Notes: generated by a model from the sequence alone, not told the origin. A stretch of DNA of 11,136 nt from Candidatus Hydrogenedentota bacterium (GCA_003557825.1 PWNM01000159.1:1-11136); one strand, 5' to 3'. Shown: positions 1 through 6,395, counted from the first letter of the stretch. Numbers and translations are program-made.

Positions 1-483
1 CCAGGCCCGCCTGGCGAGGGTCCGGTGATTGCTCTCTTCCCCATCATCCAGTACAGTCAAATGCTGGAAGTAGGCATAGAGCCAGCCAAAGGGTAACACC
101 AACAACAACGAGAGGGGCAATACTACCAATCCGATGGGCTGTAAAATAAGCTGATTGATAGCCATGCGCAGGATTTGGCGACGGCTCCAAACGGGAGGCG
201 GCAGGTCGCGCAAGTGGGCATCAAGCGCCCGGGCATAAATCGTGTGCCAGCATTTCATCCATAGAAACAACGCCCCCAGCGCCAACGCCAACGGACCAAT
301 GCGAGCGTAGGCATCGGCGTGCATGGTTATGTCGGCCCAAAAATAAAATACGCCGAGTACAAAGGGCAGGCTGCCCGCGTAATAGTACGCCAGTATCCGA
401 AGGGGCGCATTTCGCACCAATGCCACCGCTTCCTCCATCACGAGAAACGCCCGGCGGTCTTCTGGAGTCCTCCGCGCTTTCAT
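1..483 (-). CDS. Multi-pass membrane protein of unknown function, C-terminus cut by window edge
   Basis: I read 161 codons from the ATG at 483 to the window edge without a stop, so the 3' end is missing. Residues 1-30 are a charged, soluble N-terminus beginning MKARRTPEDRR. Three hydrophobic segments follow, at about residues 31-50 (contains YYYAGSLPFVLGVFYFW), 62-77 (contains ALALGALFLWMKCW) and 110-138, with a short basic linker (SRRQILRM) between the last two. The ATG overlaps the stop of the upstream gene as ATGA, and a GGAGG Shine-Dalgarno sits 4 bases before it, so the start is well supported. It is the last gene seen of the five-gene operon. From memory the text resembles hypothetical proteins of Verrucomicrobia-type bacteria, but I cannot name a family. 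The function is unknown; the context suggests it is part of a membrane complex with the GYF_2/RDD and B-box-like proteins. Confidence 0.8.
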   Translation of the reverse strand, partial: MKARRTPEDRRAFLVMEEAVALVRNAPLRILAYYYAGSLPFVLGVFYFWADITMHADAYARIGPLALALGALFLWMKCWHTIYARALDAHLRDLPPPVWSRRQILRMAINQLILQPIGLVVLPLSLLLVLPFGWLYAYFQHLTVLDDGEESNHRTLARRAW

Positions 484-815
484 TGATCCTCCGGATAGGA
501 CTGGAAAAGTACATGCTCATCGGGAGTCTGATGGAAGGTGTCGGGCAGCAAAAATAAAAGGCGCCCGATGAAGATGAAAACCAACCACAGGAACAGAAGC
601 GATCCCACGGCCAGCAACGGGCGTAGTATCAAATGCCGCAGCGAACGAGTCGGTCGCGCCTCGGCATTCATAGTTTTCAGACAGGCGGCGCAGGTAATCC
701 GGCCCACGTGCTCGGTAACGCACTCGCGGCAATAGTAGCGTCCGCACGACAAGCACTGAGCCGCCGCCTCCCGGTGCCCATGGTTGAAGCATCGCAGACC
801 CGATAGGGTGATCAT
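480..815 (-). CDS. Small B-box-like zinc-finger protein with one membrane segment
   Basis: This is a 111-residue protein. Residues 9-45 carry an eight-ligand pattern, C9-x2-H12-x8-C21-x2-C24-x4-C29-x2-C32-x9-C42-x2-C45, typical of cross-brace B-box-type zinc fingers that bind two zinc ions. The order of the ligands is seen directly; zinc binding is inferred. A basic stretch (RPTRSLRHLILR) precedes one strong hydrophobic segment at about residues 66-90, followed by a short polar tail. The positive-inside rule places the zinc finger in the cytoplasm. The same ligand spacing occurs in the protein encoded two genes upstream (finger at 2245-2355). Both ends overlap neighbours as ATGA, and a GAGGAGG Shine-Dalgarno lies 4 bases before the ATG. 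B-box-type fingers usually mediate protein-protein contacts; no enzymatic residues are evident. The specific role is unknown. Confidence 0.85.
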   Translation of the reverse strand: MITLSGLRCFNHGHREAAAQCLSCGRYYCRECVTEHVGRITCAACLKTMNAEARPTRSLRHLILRPLLAVGSLLFLWLVFIFIGRLLFLLPDTFHQTPDEHVLFQSYPEDQ

Positions 816-1930
816 GATGCCTCCTCGTCGGTGGATTCAGCCGGACGCGATGGCTGGGTCGGATTCCGAAGGGTGAAGATGACGATGAGGCCGGCCATTC
901 CCAGCGCCAGCGGGATGACTACCAAGGGGATTCGCAGGAATAGCGGCATTAGATCCGCTCGGGGTAGCAAGCTGGCCATGGTCGCCGTATCGGTTAGGAA
1001 AGCGAGTGAAAAGTATGGGAAAGCCGCACCGAATCCATAGACCAGCAAGGCGGCTCCAACCGTATAGACAAGGACCATCCAGGTCAATGTGCGTACGATC
1101 GGCGGGGTCTTCCAGTTCCGCTGATGGAGTACTGCTCCGATAGCCACCAAAATCAGTCCCAACTGGAGCAACGCTTCCAGGACCCACAGGAAATGTACCT
1201 CGGCAAAGGGAAATCCGACCAAGGTCAGAAGCCCTGCGTAGATAAGGCAGCACGAGAACACCGCTTGGTGCCAAGACAACCGGGAGGTTCCCTCCATGGT
1301 CGGTCGCCGGACAGGCGCCGGGGTCTGGTCCAACGTTCGCTGCCGCGCCGCCTCGAGGGTGATCTCTTCCTGCGACGATTCGGACAAGATCGTTCCCTGA
1401 GCACGCTCAATGGCCGAAGTAATAAAGGATACCACCACATTTGCATCCCGCAAGCGATGCAGTGAGGGGAGCTCGAGCGATTGAATATCGGTATGAATGC
1501 GGCACGTACAGGTCGGTCCGAGCATCGTGTTTCGGAACAACAAGATCAGGCCCGGCAACATGACAATGGCCCAGATGACCAGGATATAAGACGTCCAACC
1601 CGTCGTCATGTAGGGATCGAAACGAAAGGAAAACAACACCAGGGCGAAGATAAGCGTGATGACCCCCAATGTGGTAAGGAGCACCAGATTGGCATTGAAC
1701 CGGTAGTTGCTGGGTTTCACGGTGATGGCGAGCACATCGGCAAAACGGATACGCCGATAGCGTTCCTCGACGAGATTCCCTTGAACGCACAGCACATGGT
1801 CCTGGGCCATCCACATCTCGTTGTATTCGCCCGCCACCGATACCAGCCGATACGGTCGCCCCTGCAAGCGGCTGTATTCCGGTTGCCCCGGGGGTTGTTT
1901 GGGTTGTTGAGGGGGAATAGGTTCCGTCAT
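812..1930 (-). CDS. Large multi-pass membrane protein with PH-like soluble N-terminal part, function unknown
   Basis: This is a 372-residue protein. Residues 1-20 are Pro/Gln rich. Residues 26-75 form a soluble, strand-rich stretch (WMAQDHVLCVQGNLVEERYRR, then IRFADVLAITV) that looks like a bacterial PH-type fold interrupted by membrane segments at about 80-102 and 114-133. It resumes at 138-178 with CTCRIHTDIQSLELPSLHRL and a predicted helix ending in ERAQG. A charged linker (180-218) leads to further membrane segments at about 221-241, 246-267, 278-298 and 330-353, then an acidic tail. An AGGAG Shine-Dalgarno 5 bases before the ATG supports the start. It begins 8 bases after the zinc-ribbon/B-box gene and overlaps the next gene as ATGA. 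The PH-like reading is from pattern only. The likely role is a membrane component of the same assembly as its operon partners. Confidence 0.85.
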   Translation of the reverse strand: MTEPIPPQQPKQPPGQPEYSRLQGRPYRLVSVAGEYNEMWMAQDHVLCVQGNLVEERYRRIRFADVLAITVKPSNYRFNANLVLLTTLGVITLIFALVLFSFRFDPYMTTGWTSYILVIWAIVMLPGLILLFRNTMLGPTCTCRIHTDIQSLELPSLHRLRDANVVVSFITSAIERAQGTILSESSQEEITLEAARQRTLDQTPAPVRRPTMEGTSRLSWHQAVFSCCLIYAGLLTLVGFPFAEVHFLWVLEALLQLGLILVAIGAVLHQRNWKTPPIVRTLTWMVLVYTVGAALLVYGFGAAFPYFSLAFLTDTATMASLLPRADLMPLFLRIPLVVIPLALGMAGLIVIFTLRNPTQPSRPAESTDEEAS

Positions 1931-1938
1931 TCGTGCTC

Positions 1939-2535
1939 CTACATCATCATTAGCATGGGTCCGAACAGCAACGCGGCCAAAAGCAAAAACAGCCCCAATT
2001 GCGCCGCTGCCAGCAGGATCGCCGCGACCTTGCGCCAGTTGCTTCGGGGCAGAATGCTACACGGAGTTTTCCAGTGCCAGATGGCCAGTCCGATGGCCGC
2101 CGGGGCCGTCGCCAAGGGCAGGGGCAGGCAAACAAGAAAGAGAAACAAAAACGGGACCGTGGCCAAGGCAAGGGCGATGCTATCGTAATGGATGCGCGAT
2201 CGAGCGAACTCGGCGCTATGGGGGTCTTCCAGCCGTTTTTCGAGACACGATGGACAGTAATGCGTATTCCTCATGGGGATATCGCAAACGCCGCATACAA
2301 ACCGACCGCAGCAGCCGCAGATGGCCTCGGCCCGCCGCGAGGGATGGTGAAAACAACTGCTATCCGTCTCGAACAGCACCTCCCCGCCCGTTTGAGCTTG
2401 GGACGGCGCAAACAATGCGGGGAAAACCAGAATGCGGTTCACCGCCCCGCAGCTCGAACACACCACGTCGCCATAGGCGTCGTTCAGGCGCCCGCCGCAT
2501 TGGCCGCAAGTCTGAAGCTCTTCGGTTAACGGCAT
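1939..2535 (-). CDS. Zinc-ribbon plus B-box-like zinc-finger membrane protein
   Basis: This is a 198-residue protein when started at the ATG at 2535. An N-terminal zinc ribbon is formed by C10-x2-C13 and C26-x2-C29. A B-box-like finger follows at residues 61-97 (C61-x2-H64-x8-C73-x2-C76-x4-C81-x2-C84-x9-C94-x2-C97). Its spacing is identical, ligand for ligand, to the finger of the small protein encoded at 480-815. Hydrophobic segments at about 117-155 (probably two passes) and 171-198 follow, separated by a basic loop (RSNWRK). The start at 2535 was chosen because AGGA lies 6 bases upstream. An in-frame ATG at 2541 makes an ATGA overlap with the previous gene but has no properly spaced Shine-Dalgarno. 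A GTG at 2565 is also possible but lacks one too. These starts change only 2 to 10 residues. The function is unknown; an adaptor or scaffold role in a membrane complex is inferred. Confidence 0.83.
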   Translation of the reverse strand: MPLTEELQTCGQCGGRLNDAYGDVVCSSCGAVNRILVFPALFAPSQAQTGGEVLFETDSSCFHHPSRRAEAICGCCGRFVCGVCDIPMRNTHYCPSCLEKRLEDPHSAEFARSRIHYDSIALALATVPFLFLFLVCLPLPLATAPAAIGLAIWHWKTPCSILPRSNWRKVAAILLAAAQLGLFLLLAALLFGPMLMMM

Positions 2536-2537
2536 GT

Positions 2538-3317
2538 TCATTCCTGTATCACCCGGGTGTCGCACAGCCGATCGTGCAGCGTGCGTCGTTCTTCATCCAT
2601 GGCGGCCATCAAGTAGCCGATATACAAGATTATTCCACTTAATATGCTTGCGAAATACCGGGCCAACGCACGCATATACGTTACGGGAGCGCCGTTCGAA
2701 CAAACGATGCGCAGCCCCATCATCATTTTACCCGGTGTTGCTCCGTAGCGGCCCACAAACCACGTGTAATAGGCCATGAATAGAAGGAACTGCGGAATCG
2801 CCAATGCAATTTGAGCAATGGTAATACCCATATCGCCCACGCCAACGGCTACCATCAAACGCAGCAAAACTGCCTCGCTTAGAATATTGATAACCGCTAT
2901 CAATGCTGCATCTAAAAGCAACGCCACGAATCGAATCCAAAACCCCGCAATGGGTAACGAACCCGGAACCCGCGCCCCTTCTTTCAGGCACTGTGCCTGG
3001 ATGGTCTTGCAGGCGGGGCAAAACCGCATGCCGCGTAAGGAGACGGTATCGTCGATGGGGGTGAAGGTGGCGCATTGCGCGCAAGGGATCATGCCGTCAA
3101 TGGAAGCGGTGCTTTCGGGTTGGTAGACCCCTAGCTCGGTGTCTTCAATGGGGGTCCATTTTTCATAACCCGGCCGCCATACCAGCGCCGAAGGCCCGAG
3201 ACGCCCTTGCCGAATCCGGGCGATCAGCTCCGTCTCGGACAGGGGACCGGTCTGCGTGCCCCGTTCGACCACATGCCACGCCGGGCGGGATTCTGTCGTG
3301 TTGAGTTGGTCAGCCAT
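2538..3317 (-). CDS. GYF_2 domain / zinc ribbon / RDD-family membrane protein
   Basis: This is a 259-residue protein with three parts. Residues 12-60 match the GYF_2 fold found in bacterial membrane proteins (W14, GPLSETEL at 24-31, a second W47 in ALVWRPGYEKW). Residues 79-103 hold two CxxC knuckles (C79/C82 and C100/C103), a small zinc ribbon, with C110 nearby. Residues 120-259 form an RDD domain, with its hallmark Arg129 and Asp136 in the first membrane helix, a GATPGKMMMGLRIV motif, and a final HDRLCDTRVI. GYF_2 domains are thought to bind peptides or proline-rich partners; RDD proteins are often transport-related or of unknown role. The start at 3317 was chosen because homologous GYF_2 proteins begin close to this Trp; its Shine-Dalgarno is weak. 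A TTG at 3386 and an ATG at 3350 in the same frame are alternatives. It is the first gene of the operon that runs to the window edge. Confidence 0.9.
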   Translation of the reverse strand: MADQLNTTESRPAWHVVERGTQTGPLSETELIARIRQGRLGPSALVWRPGYEKWTPIEDTELGVYQPESTASIDGMIPCAQCATFTPIDDTVSLRGMRFCPACKTIQAQCLKEGARVPGSLPIAGFWIRFVALLLDAALIAVINILSEAVLLRLMVAVGVGDMGITIAQIALAIPQFLLFMAYYTWFVGRYGATPGKMMMGLRIVCSNGAPVTYMRALARYFASILSGIILYIGYLMAAMDEERRTLHDRLCDTRVIQE

Positions 3318-3408
3318 CGAATCCGGTTCTCTCCCGTGCCATCCTAGCATAGTCGTCCAGTTGCATAGCAAACCCGACTTTAGCAAGCGATCCTGACCGG
3401 GTTACGGA

Positions 3409-4734
3409 CTAGCCCCGCCGACCGCAGCACTTTTTGTATTTCTTCCCGCTGCCGCAAACGCAGGGATCGTTGGGATGAGGCGATTTCCGTCCGGCCCGTT
3501 CGAGATCGCGTCGCGCTACCCAGGCCATGACGTTCGCCGGGGGTCGTTGGGCCCGAAGTTCCTGCGCCATAAATCGCATGTACGGGTCAATATGGTTGAA
3601 AAACTTCTTGTACCCCGCGCAGAGGTAGTTGAGTCCCTCCTCGCCGTCGGGCGTACGAATAAACCGATGTTTCGGGCACTCTCCGTTGCAGGCGAAACGC
3701 ACGCTACACGATTGGCAATAGGCCGGAAGGGTGGTTTTTTTGTTCGCTCCAAACTGCCGCTGTTGATCCGACCCGGCCAGGGCGGCCATGTTTTCCTCAA
3801 GGATATTACCGAGTTTATTCTCCGGATAAACATAGTGGTCGCACGAGTACAGGTCGCCGTTGTGCTCGATGGCCATGGCATCGCCGCAGGTCTGGCGAAA
3901 TACGCACAGGCTTGGGTCGTAACCCATCCAGGCCTCGAGGGCGATGTCGAAAATCTGCACAAAGTACTTTCCTACGTCCCGGCGTACCCATTCGTCGAAG
4001 ACGGCGCAGAGGAAGCTCCCGTATTGCTCGGGTTCGACAGACCACGGCGTCACCCGGGCCTCGGCGGGGGTATCCGGTGAAACAAGGACCAGACCGTCCG
4101 GGCCGGGTTCCTTTGCCCCACGCTCGACTATCGGGATGAACTGCATGAACCCGCTGCCGATTTCTTTCAAGAAGCGGTATACCTCAAGGGGGCGTTTCGA
4201 GCTGTGCCGCTGCACGCAGGTCAATGTGTTGAATTCGACCTCGTGTTTTTTGAGCACTTCGAGTCCGCGCATAACCCGGTCAAAAGTCGGTTTGCCTCCT
4301 TTATCTACCCGGTAGTAGTCGTGGCAGTGCTTCGGACCATCAACTGACAGGCCCACCAGGAAATTGTTCTCCGCGAGAAATTCGCCCCATTCGTCATCGA
4401 GCAACACGCCGTTCGTCTGAAAGGCGTTGGCGATTTCCTTGCCATTGGCGTATTTTTTCTGCAGTTCCATGGCCTTGCGGAAGAAATCGACGCCGAGGGT
4501 GGTGGGTTCGCCGCCCTGCCAGGCAAATTGGATGGTGGGGACATTTTGGCTTTCGATGAGCTGCTTGACATAGGCCTCGAGGACTTCGTCGTTCATGGCC
4601 CACTTGCGCGTGCCGGGGTAGAGTTTTTCCTTCTCGAGGTAGAAACAATAGGTGCAGTCGAGGTTGCATAGTGGACCGGCGGGCTTCGCCATGACATGAA
4701 ACGCCCGGGGCCGTTCGGATTGGCTACTCAGCAT
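3409..4734 (-). CDS. Anaerobic sulfatase-maturating enzyme (radical SAM/SPASM) with C-terminal SEC-C motif
   Basis: This 441-residue enzyme is predicted to convert the active-site Cys or Ser of sulfatases into formylglycine in the cytoplasm, using S-adenosylmethionine and Fe-S clusters without oxygen. The radical SAM cluster motif is C23-x3-C27-x2-C30, and the SAM-binding GGEP is at 74-77. The SPASM region has C277, C283, C298, C340, C343, C349, C353 and C372. From memory this matches the two auxiliary 4Fe-4S clusters of the characterised clostridial anSME, and D299 right after C298 corresponds to its catalytic Asp. An unusual addition follows: residues 422-441 (NDPCVCGSGKKYKKCC) form a SEC-C zinc motif like that at the end of SecA. 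An AGGGAG Shine-Dalgarno lies 5 bases before the ATG. It is divergent from the GH4 gene. A sulfatase encoded at the right edge of the window is a plausible substrate. Confidence 0.95.
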   Translation of the reverse strand: MLSSQSERPRAFHVMAKPAGPLCNLDCTYCFYLEKEKLYPGTRKWAMNDEVLEAYVKQLIESQNVPTIQFAWQGGEPTTLGVDFFRKAMELQKKYANGKEIANAFQTNGVLLDDEWGEFLAENNFLVGLSVDGPKHCHDYYRVDKGGKPTFDRVMRGLEVLKKHEVEFNTLTCVQRHSSKRPLEVYRFLKEIGSGFMQFIPIVERGAKEPGPDGLVLVSPDTPAEARVTPWSVEPEQYGSFLCAVFDEWVRRDVGKYFVQIFDIALEAWMGYDPSLCVFRQTCGDAMAIEHNGDLYSCDHYVYPENKLGNILEENMAALAGSDQQRQFGANKKTTLPAYCQSCSVRFACNGECPKHRFIRTPDGEEGLNYLCAGYKKFFNHIDPYMRFMAQELRAQRPPANVMAWVARRDLERAGRKSPHPNDPCVCGSGKKYKKCCGRRG

Positions 4735-4776
4735 ATACGCTCCCTGGGTTCGGGTTGTAGGGATTCAATCTTACGG

Positions 4777-4798
4777 ACGCATGGAATACCGTATGCGT
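4777..4798. promoter_or_regulatory. Inverted repeat, possible operator or 5'-UTR hairpin of the maturase gene
   Basis: Perfect 6-bp arms, ACGCAT (4777-4782) and ATGCGT (4793-4798), flank a 10-base centre that itself has a GG/CC pair around AATA. It lies at about +1 to +22 relative to the start predicted from the extended -10 at 4805-4813, a position where a repressor would block transcription. It could instead fold in the leader RNA. The pattern is seen directly; the regulatory role is inferred. Confidence 0.35.
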
Positions 4799-4804
4799 TC
4801 GCCC

Positions 4805-4813
4805 AGTATACCA
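4805..4813 (-). promoter_or_regulatory. Extended -10 promoter of the maturase gene
   Basis: On the minus strand the sequence reads TGGTATACT, an extended -10 (TG-N-TATACT; the hexamer matches TATAAT in 5 of 6 positions). No good -35 is present at 16-18 bases, as is common for extended -10 promoters. Transcription would start near 4798, giving a leader of about 64 bases to the ATG at 4734. Confidence 0.45.
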
Positions 4814-4861
4814 CGAATATTCCCGACACGTACACGATGCGTTCTCGGGGCTTTATGCTCG

Positions 4862-4889
4862 ACAATACGGACCCAACCTTAGTTTTCAA
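4862..4889 (-). promoter_or_regulatory. Possible distal promoter of the maturase gene
   Basis: On the minus strand TTGAAA (4889-4884) and TATTGT (4867-4862) are separated by 16 bases. Each hexamer has several matches to the sigma70 consensus, but the -10 is only 4 of 6. It would give a leader of roughly 120 bases containing the inverted repeat at 4777-4798. It is weaker than the extended -10 promoter downstream. Confidence 0.25.
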
Positions 4890-4970
4890 GATACTTTTCT
4901 GAAGAAACCGGAAGACAAACCCTGCGGGATCCAGTATGCTATGGGTGCGTCAGGTTGCAGCCTACCGGGT

Positions 4971-4999
4971 TTGAAGATCGGCTCCAATCTGCGTATTAT
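4971..4999 (+). promoter_or_regulatory. Sigma70-type promoter of the GH4 gene
   Basis: TTGAAG (4971-4976) and TATTAT (4994-4999) are separated by exactly 17 bases. The -10 matches TATAAT at 5 of 6 positions and the -35 matches TTGACA at 4 of 6. Transcription would start near 5006 and give a leader of about 29 bases, which contains the GGGAG Shine-Dalgarno at 5020-5024, 10 bases before the ATG at 5035. This is the strongest promoter seen in the window. Confidence 0.55.
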
Positions 5000-5034
5000 C
5001 CACCTTCCACCAACCGAACGGGAGATTTCCGCAA

Positions 5035-6336
5035 ATGCCGAAGATCTGTTTTTTAGGGGCGGGCAGCACGGTGTTCGCCAAGAATGTACTGGGCGATTGC
5101 CTCAACGTCGAATCGCTCCGCGATGCCCATATCAGCCTGGTCGATATCGATGCCGAACGGCTGCGGGTATCCGAAATCATGATGAACAACGTGAACCGGA
5201 CCCTTGGCGCAAATGCCGTCATCGAGGCCCATTTAGCCGCCGATGCGTCGAAAGCCCTGACCGGAGCCGATTATGTGGTGAACGCCATTCAGGTGGGCGG
5301 TTATGAACCCGCCACGGTGATCGACTTCGAAATACCCAAGAAGTACGGCCTCCGCCAGACAATCGCCGATACCTTGGGCATTGGCGGCATTTTCCGGGGA
5401 CTCCGCACCATCCCTGTCATGCTCGACTACTGCCGGATCATCGAAGAGGTCGCTCCGAATGCGCTCATGCTCAACTATACCAACCCTATGGGCATCCTGA
5501 CCGGGGCGATTCAGAAAGCGACGGACGTCCGAACCGTCGGGCTATGCCACAGCGTGCAGGCGTGCGCCCATCACCTCTGCGCCGAACTCGATTTGCCCAC
5601 GGACGATCTCCAATGGCGTATTGCGGGCATCAACCACCAGGGCTGGCTCCTCGAGATCACGCGCCATGGCGAGGATCTCTATCCGGAGATCAAACGGCGC
5701 GCCGAGTTGCCCGAATATAAGAAGAAGGACGCCGTCCGCTTCGAGCTCATGAAGTGGTTTGGCCATTATGTCACCGAGTCCAGCGAGCATTGCAGCGAAT
5801 ACGTGCCCTGGTTCATCAAGAACCGCGCCCCCGAGCTGATCGAACGGTTCCATATTCCGCTCGACGAGTACCCCCGCCGGTGCGAGGCGCAGATCAAAGG
5901 CTGGGCGGACCTCGAGAAGTCCCTGACGAGCGATGAGCCCCTCGAACACAAACGGTCGGGCGAGTATGCTTCCTACATCCTGGATGCCATCGAAACCGGG
6001 AAACCCTTTACTTTTGGCGGCAACGTGCTTAACACGGGTCTGATCACCAATCTGCCGAACGGGTGTTGCGTCGAAGTCATGTGCGTGGCCGATCGCAGCG
6101 GCATTACGCCAACCTTTGTGGGCGATCTACCGCCCCAATGCGCGTCGCTGACCCGGACCAACGTGAACGTGCAGGAGATGACCATCGCGGCGGCCCTGAC
6201 CCAACGGAAGGATCATATCTACCGGGCGGCCATGTTGGATCCCCATACCGCCGCCGAGCTCACCATCGACGAGATCGTGGCCATGTGCGACGAACTGATC
6301 GAAGCCCACGGCGACTTCATGCCCGCTTACCACTAA
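5035..6336 (+). CDS. GH4 family alpha-galactosidase (MelA-like), NAD- and metal-dependent
   Basis: This 433-residue enzyme matches the usual length of family GH4 (E. coli MelA is about 450). The N-terminus starts with the Rossmann dinucleotide-binding motif GAGST (8-12), and Asp37/Asp39 follow the second strand. The sugar-binding NYTNPMG motif is at 147-153. The metal-binding motif is C171-H-S-V174, with H201 in GINHQGW as the second metal ligand. In GH4 the CHSV variant is typical of alpha-galactosidases, while CHEV marks alpha-glucosidases, CHG variants act on uronides, and CN(V/I)P marks 6-phospho-beta-glucosidases. GH4 enzymes cleave glycosides by oxidation at C3, elimination, addition and reduction, using NAD+ and Mn2+ in the cytoplasm. 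No signal peptide is seen, so the substrate must be imported. It is transcribed alone from its own promoter and ends before a strong hairpin. The exact substrate is inferred from one motif only. Confidence 0.92.
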   Translation: MPKICFLGAGSTVFAKNVLGDCLNVESLRDAHISLVDIDAERLRVSEIMMNNVNRTLGANAVIEAHLAADASKALTGADYVVNAIQVGGYEPATVIDFEIPKKYGLRQTIADTLGIGGIFRGLRTIPVMLDYCRIIEEVAPNALMLNYTNPMGILTGAIQKATDVRTVGLCHSVQACAHHLCAELDLPTDDLQWRIAGINHQGWLLEITRHGEDLYPEIKRRAELPEYKKKDAVRFELMKWFGHYVTESSEHCSEYVPWFIKNRAPELIERFHIPLDEYPRRCEAQIKGWADLEKSLTSDEPLEHKRSGEYASYILDAIETGKPFTFGGNVLNTGLITNLPNGCCVEVMCVADRSGITPTFVGDLPPQCASLTRTNVNVQEMTIAAALTQRKDHIYRAAMLDPHTAAELTIDEIVAMCDELIEAHGDFMPAYH

Positions 6337-6353
6337 CGAAACTCAGTATGACC

Positions 6354-6389
6354 CCGCCGAGGAACCCCAAAGCAGCGGTTCCTCGGCGG
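6354..6389. terminator. Bidirectional hairpin terminator between convergent genes
   Basis: A perfect 13-bp stem pairs CCGCCGAGGAACC (6354-6366) with GGTTCCTCGGCGG (6377-6389) around a 10-base loop. It sits in the 59-base gap between the stops of the convergent GH4 and isomerase-like genes, so it can serve both strands. The following T-tract is poor on both sides (TTGCATTTA on the plus strand), so efficiency as an intrinsic terminator is uncertain. Confidence 0.7.
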
Positions 6390-6395
6390 TTGCAT

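Larger units (their letters stand above)
4735..5034. other. Divergent intergenic region between maturase and GH4 genes
   Basis: This 300-base gap is noncoding and holds the 5' regulatory regions of both flanking genes. It contains a likely promoter for the plus-strand GH4 gene, an extended -10 and a weaker distal promoter for the minus-strand maturase, and an inverted repeat beside the proximal maturase start site. The 8-mer ATGCGTTC occurs twice, at 4793-4800 and 4837-4844, 44 bases apart (about four helical turns), which could reflect binding of a shared regulator. No reading frame with a plausible start and Shine-Dalgarno was seen in it. Confidence 0.7.

Noticed and set aside
1481..2188. 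235-codon plus-strand frame across two membrane-protein genes
   Set aside because: Its Gln/His/Arg-rich translation is typical of antisense to hydrophobic coding sequence. It crosses a gene junction that is well supported on the other strand.
2536..2565. GTG start at 2565 for the zinc-ribbon/B-box protein
   Set aside because: No Shine-Dalgarno precedes it and it adds only ten residues overlapping the upstream gene; AGGA is correctly spaced for the ATG at 2535.
3318..3386. Longer version of the GYF_2/RDD protein from a TTG at 3386, or a promoter with TATGCT near 3345-3350
   Set aside because: The extra 23 residues are not domain-like and the TTG has no Shine-Dalgarno. The putative -10 has no matching -35 at 15-18 bases.
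3371..3403. Hairpin AACCCG/CGGGTT downstream of the maturase as a terminator
   Set aside because: The stem is only 6 bp with a 21-base loop and no T-tract on the minus strand, so read-through into the GYF_2/RDD operon cannot be excluded.
5542..5949. 135-codon minus-strand frame inside the GH4 gene
   Set aside because: It overlaps the metal-binding and catalytic region of GH4, which is clearly coding on the plus strand.
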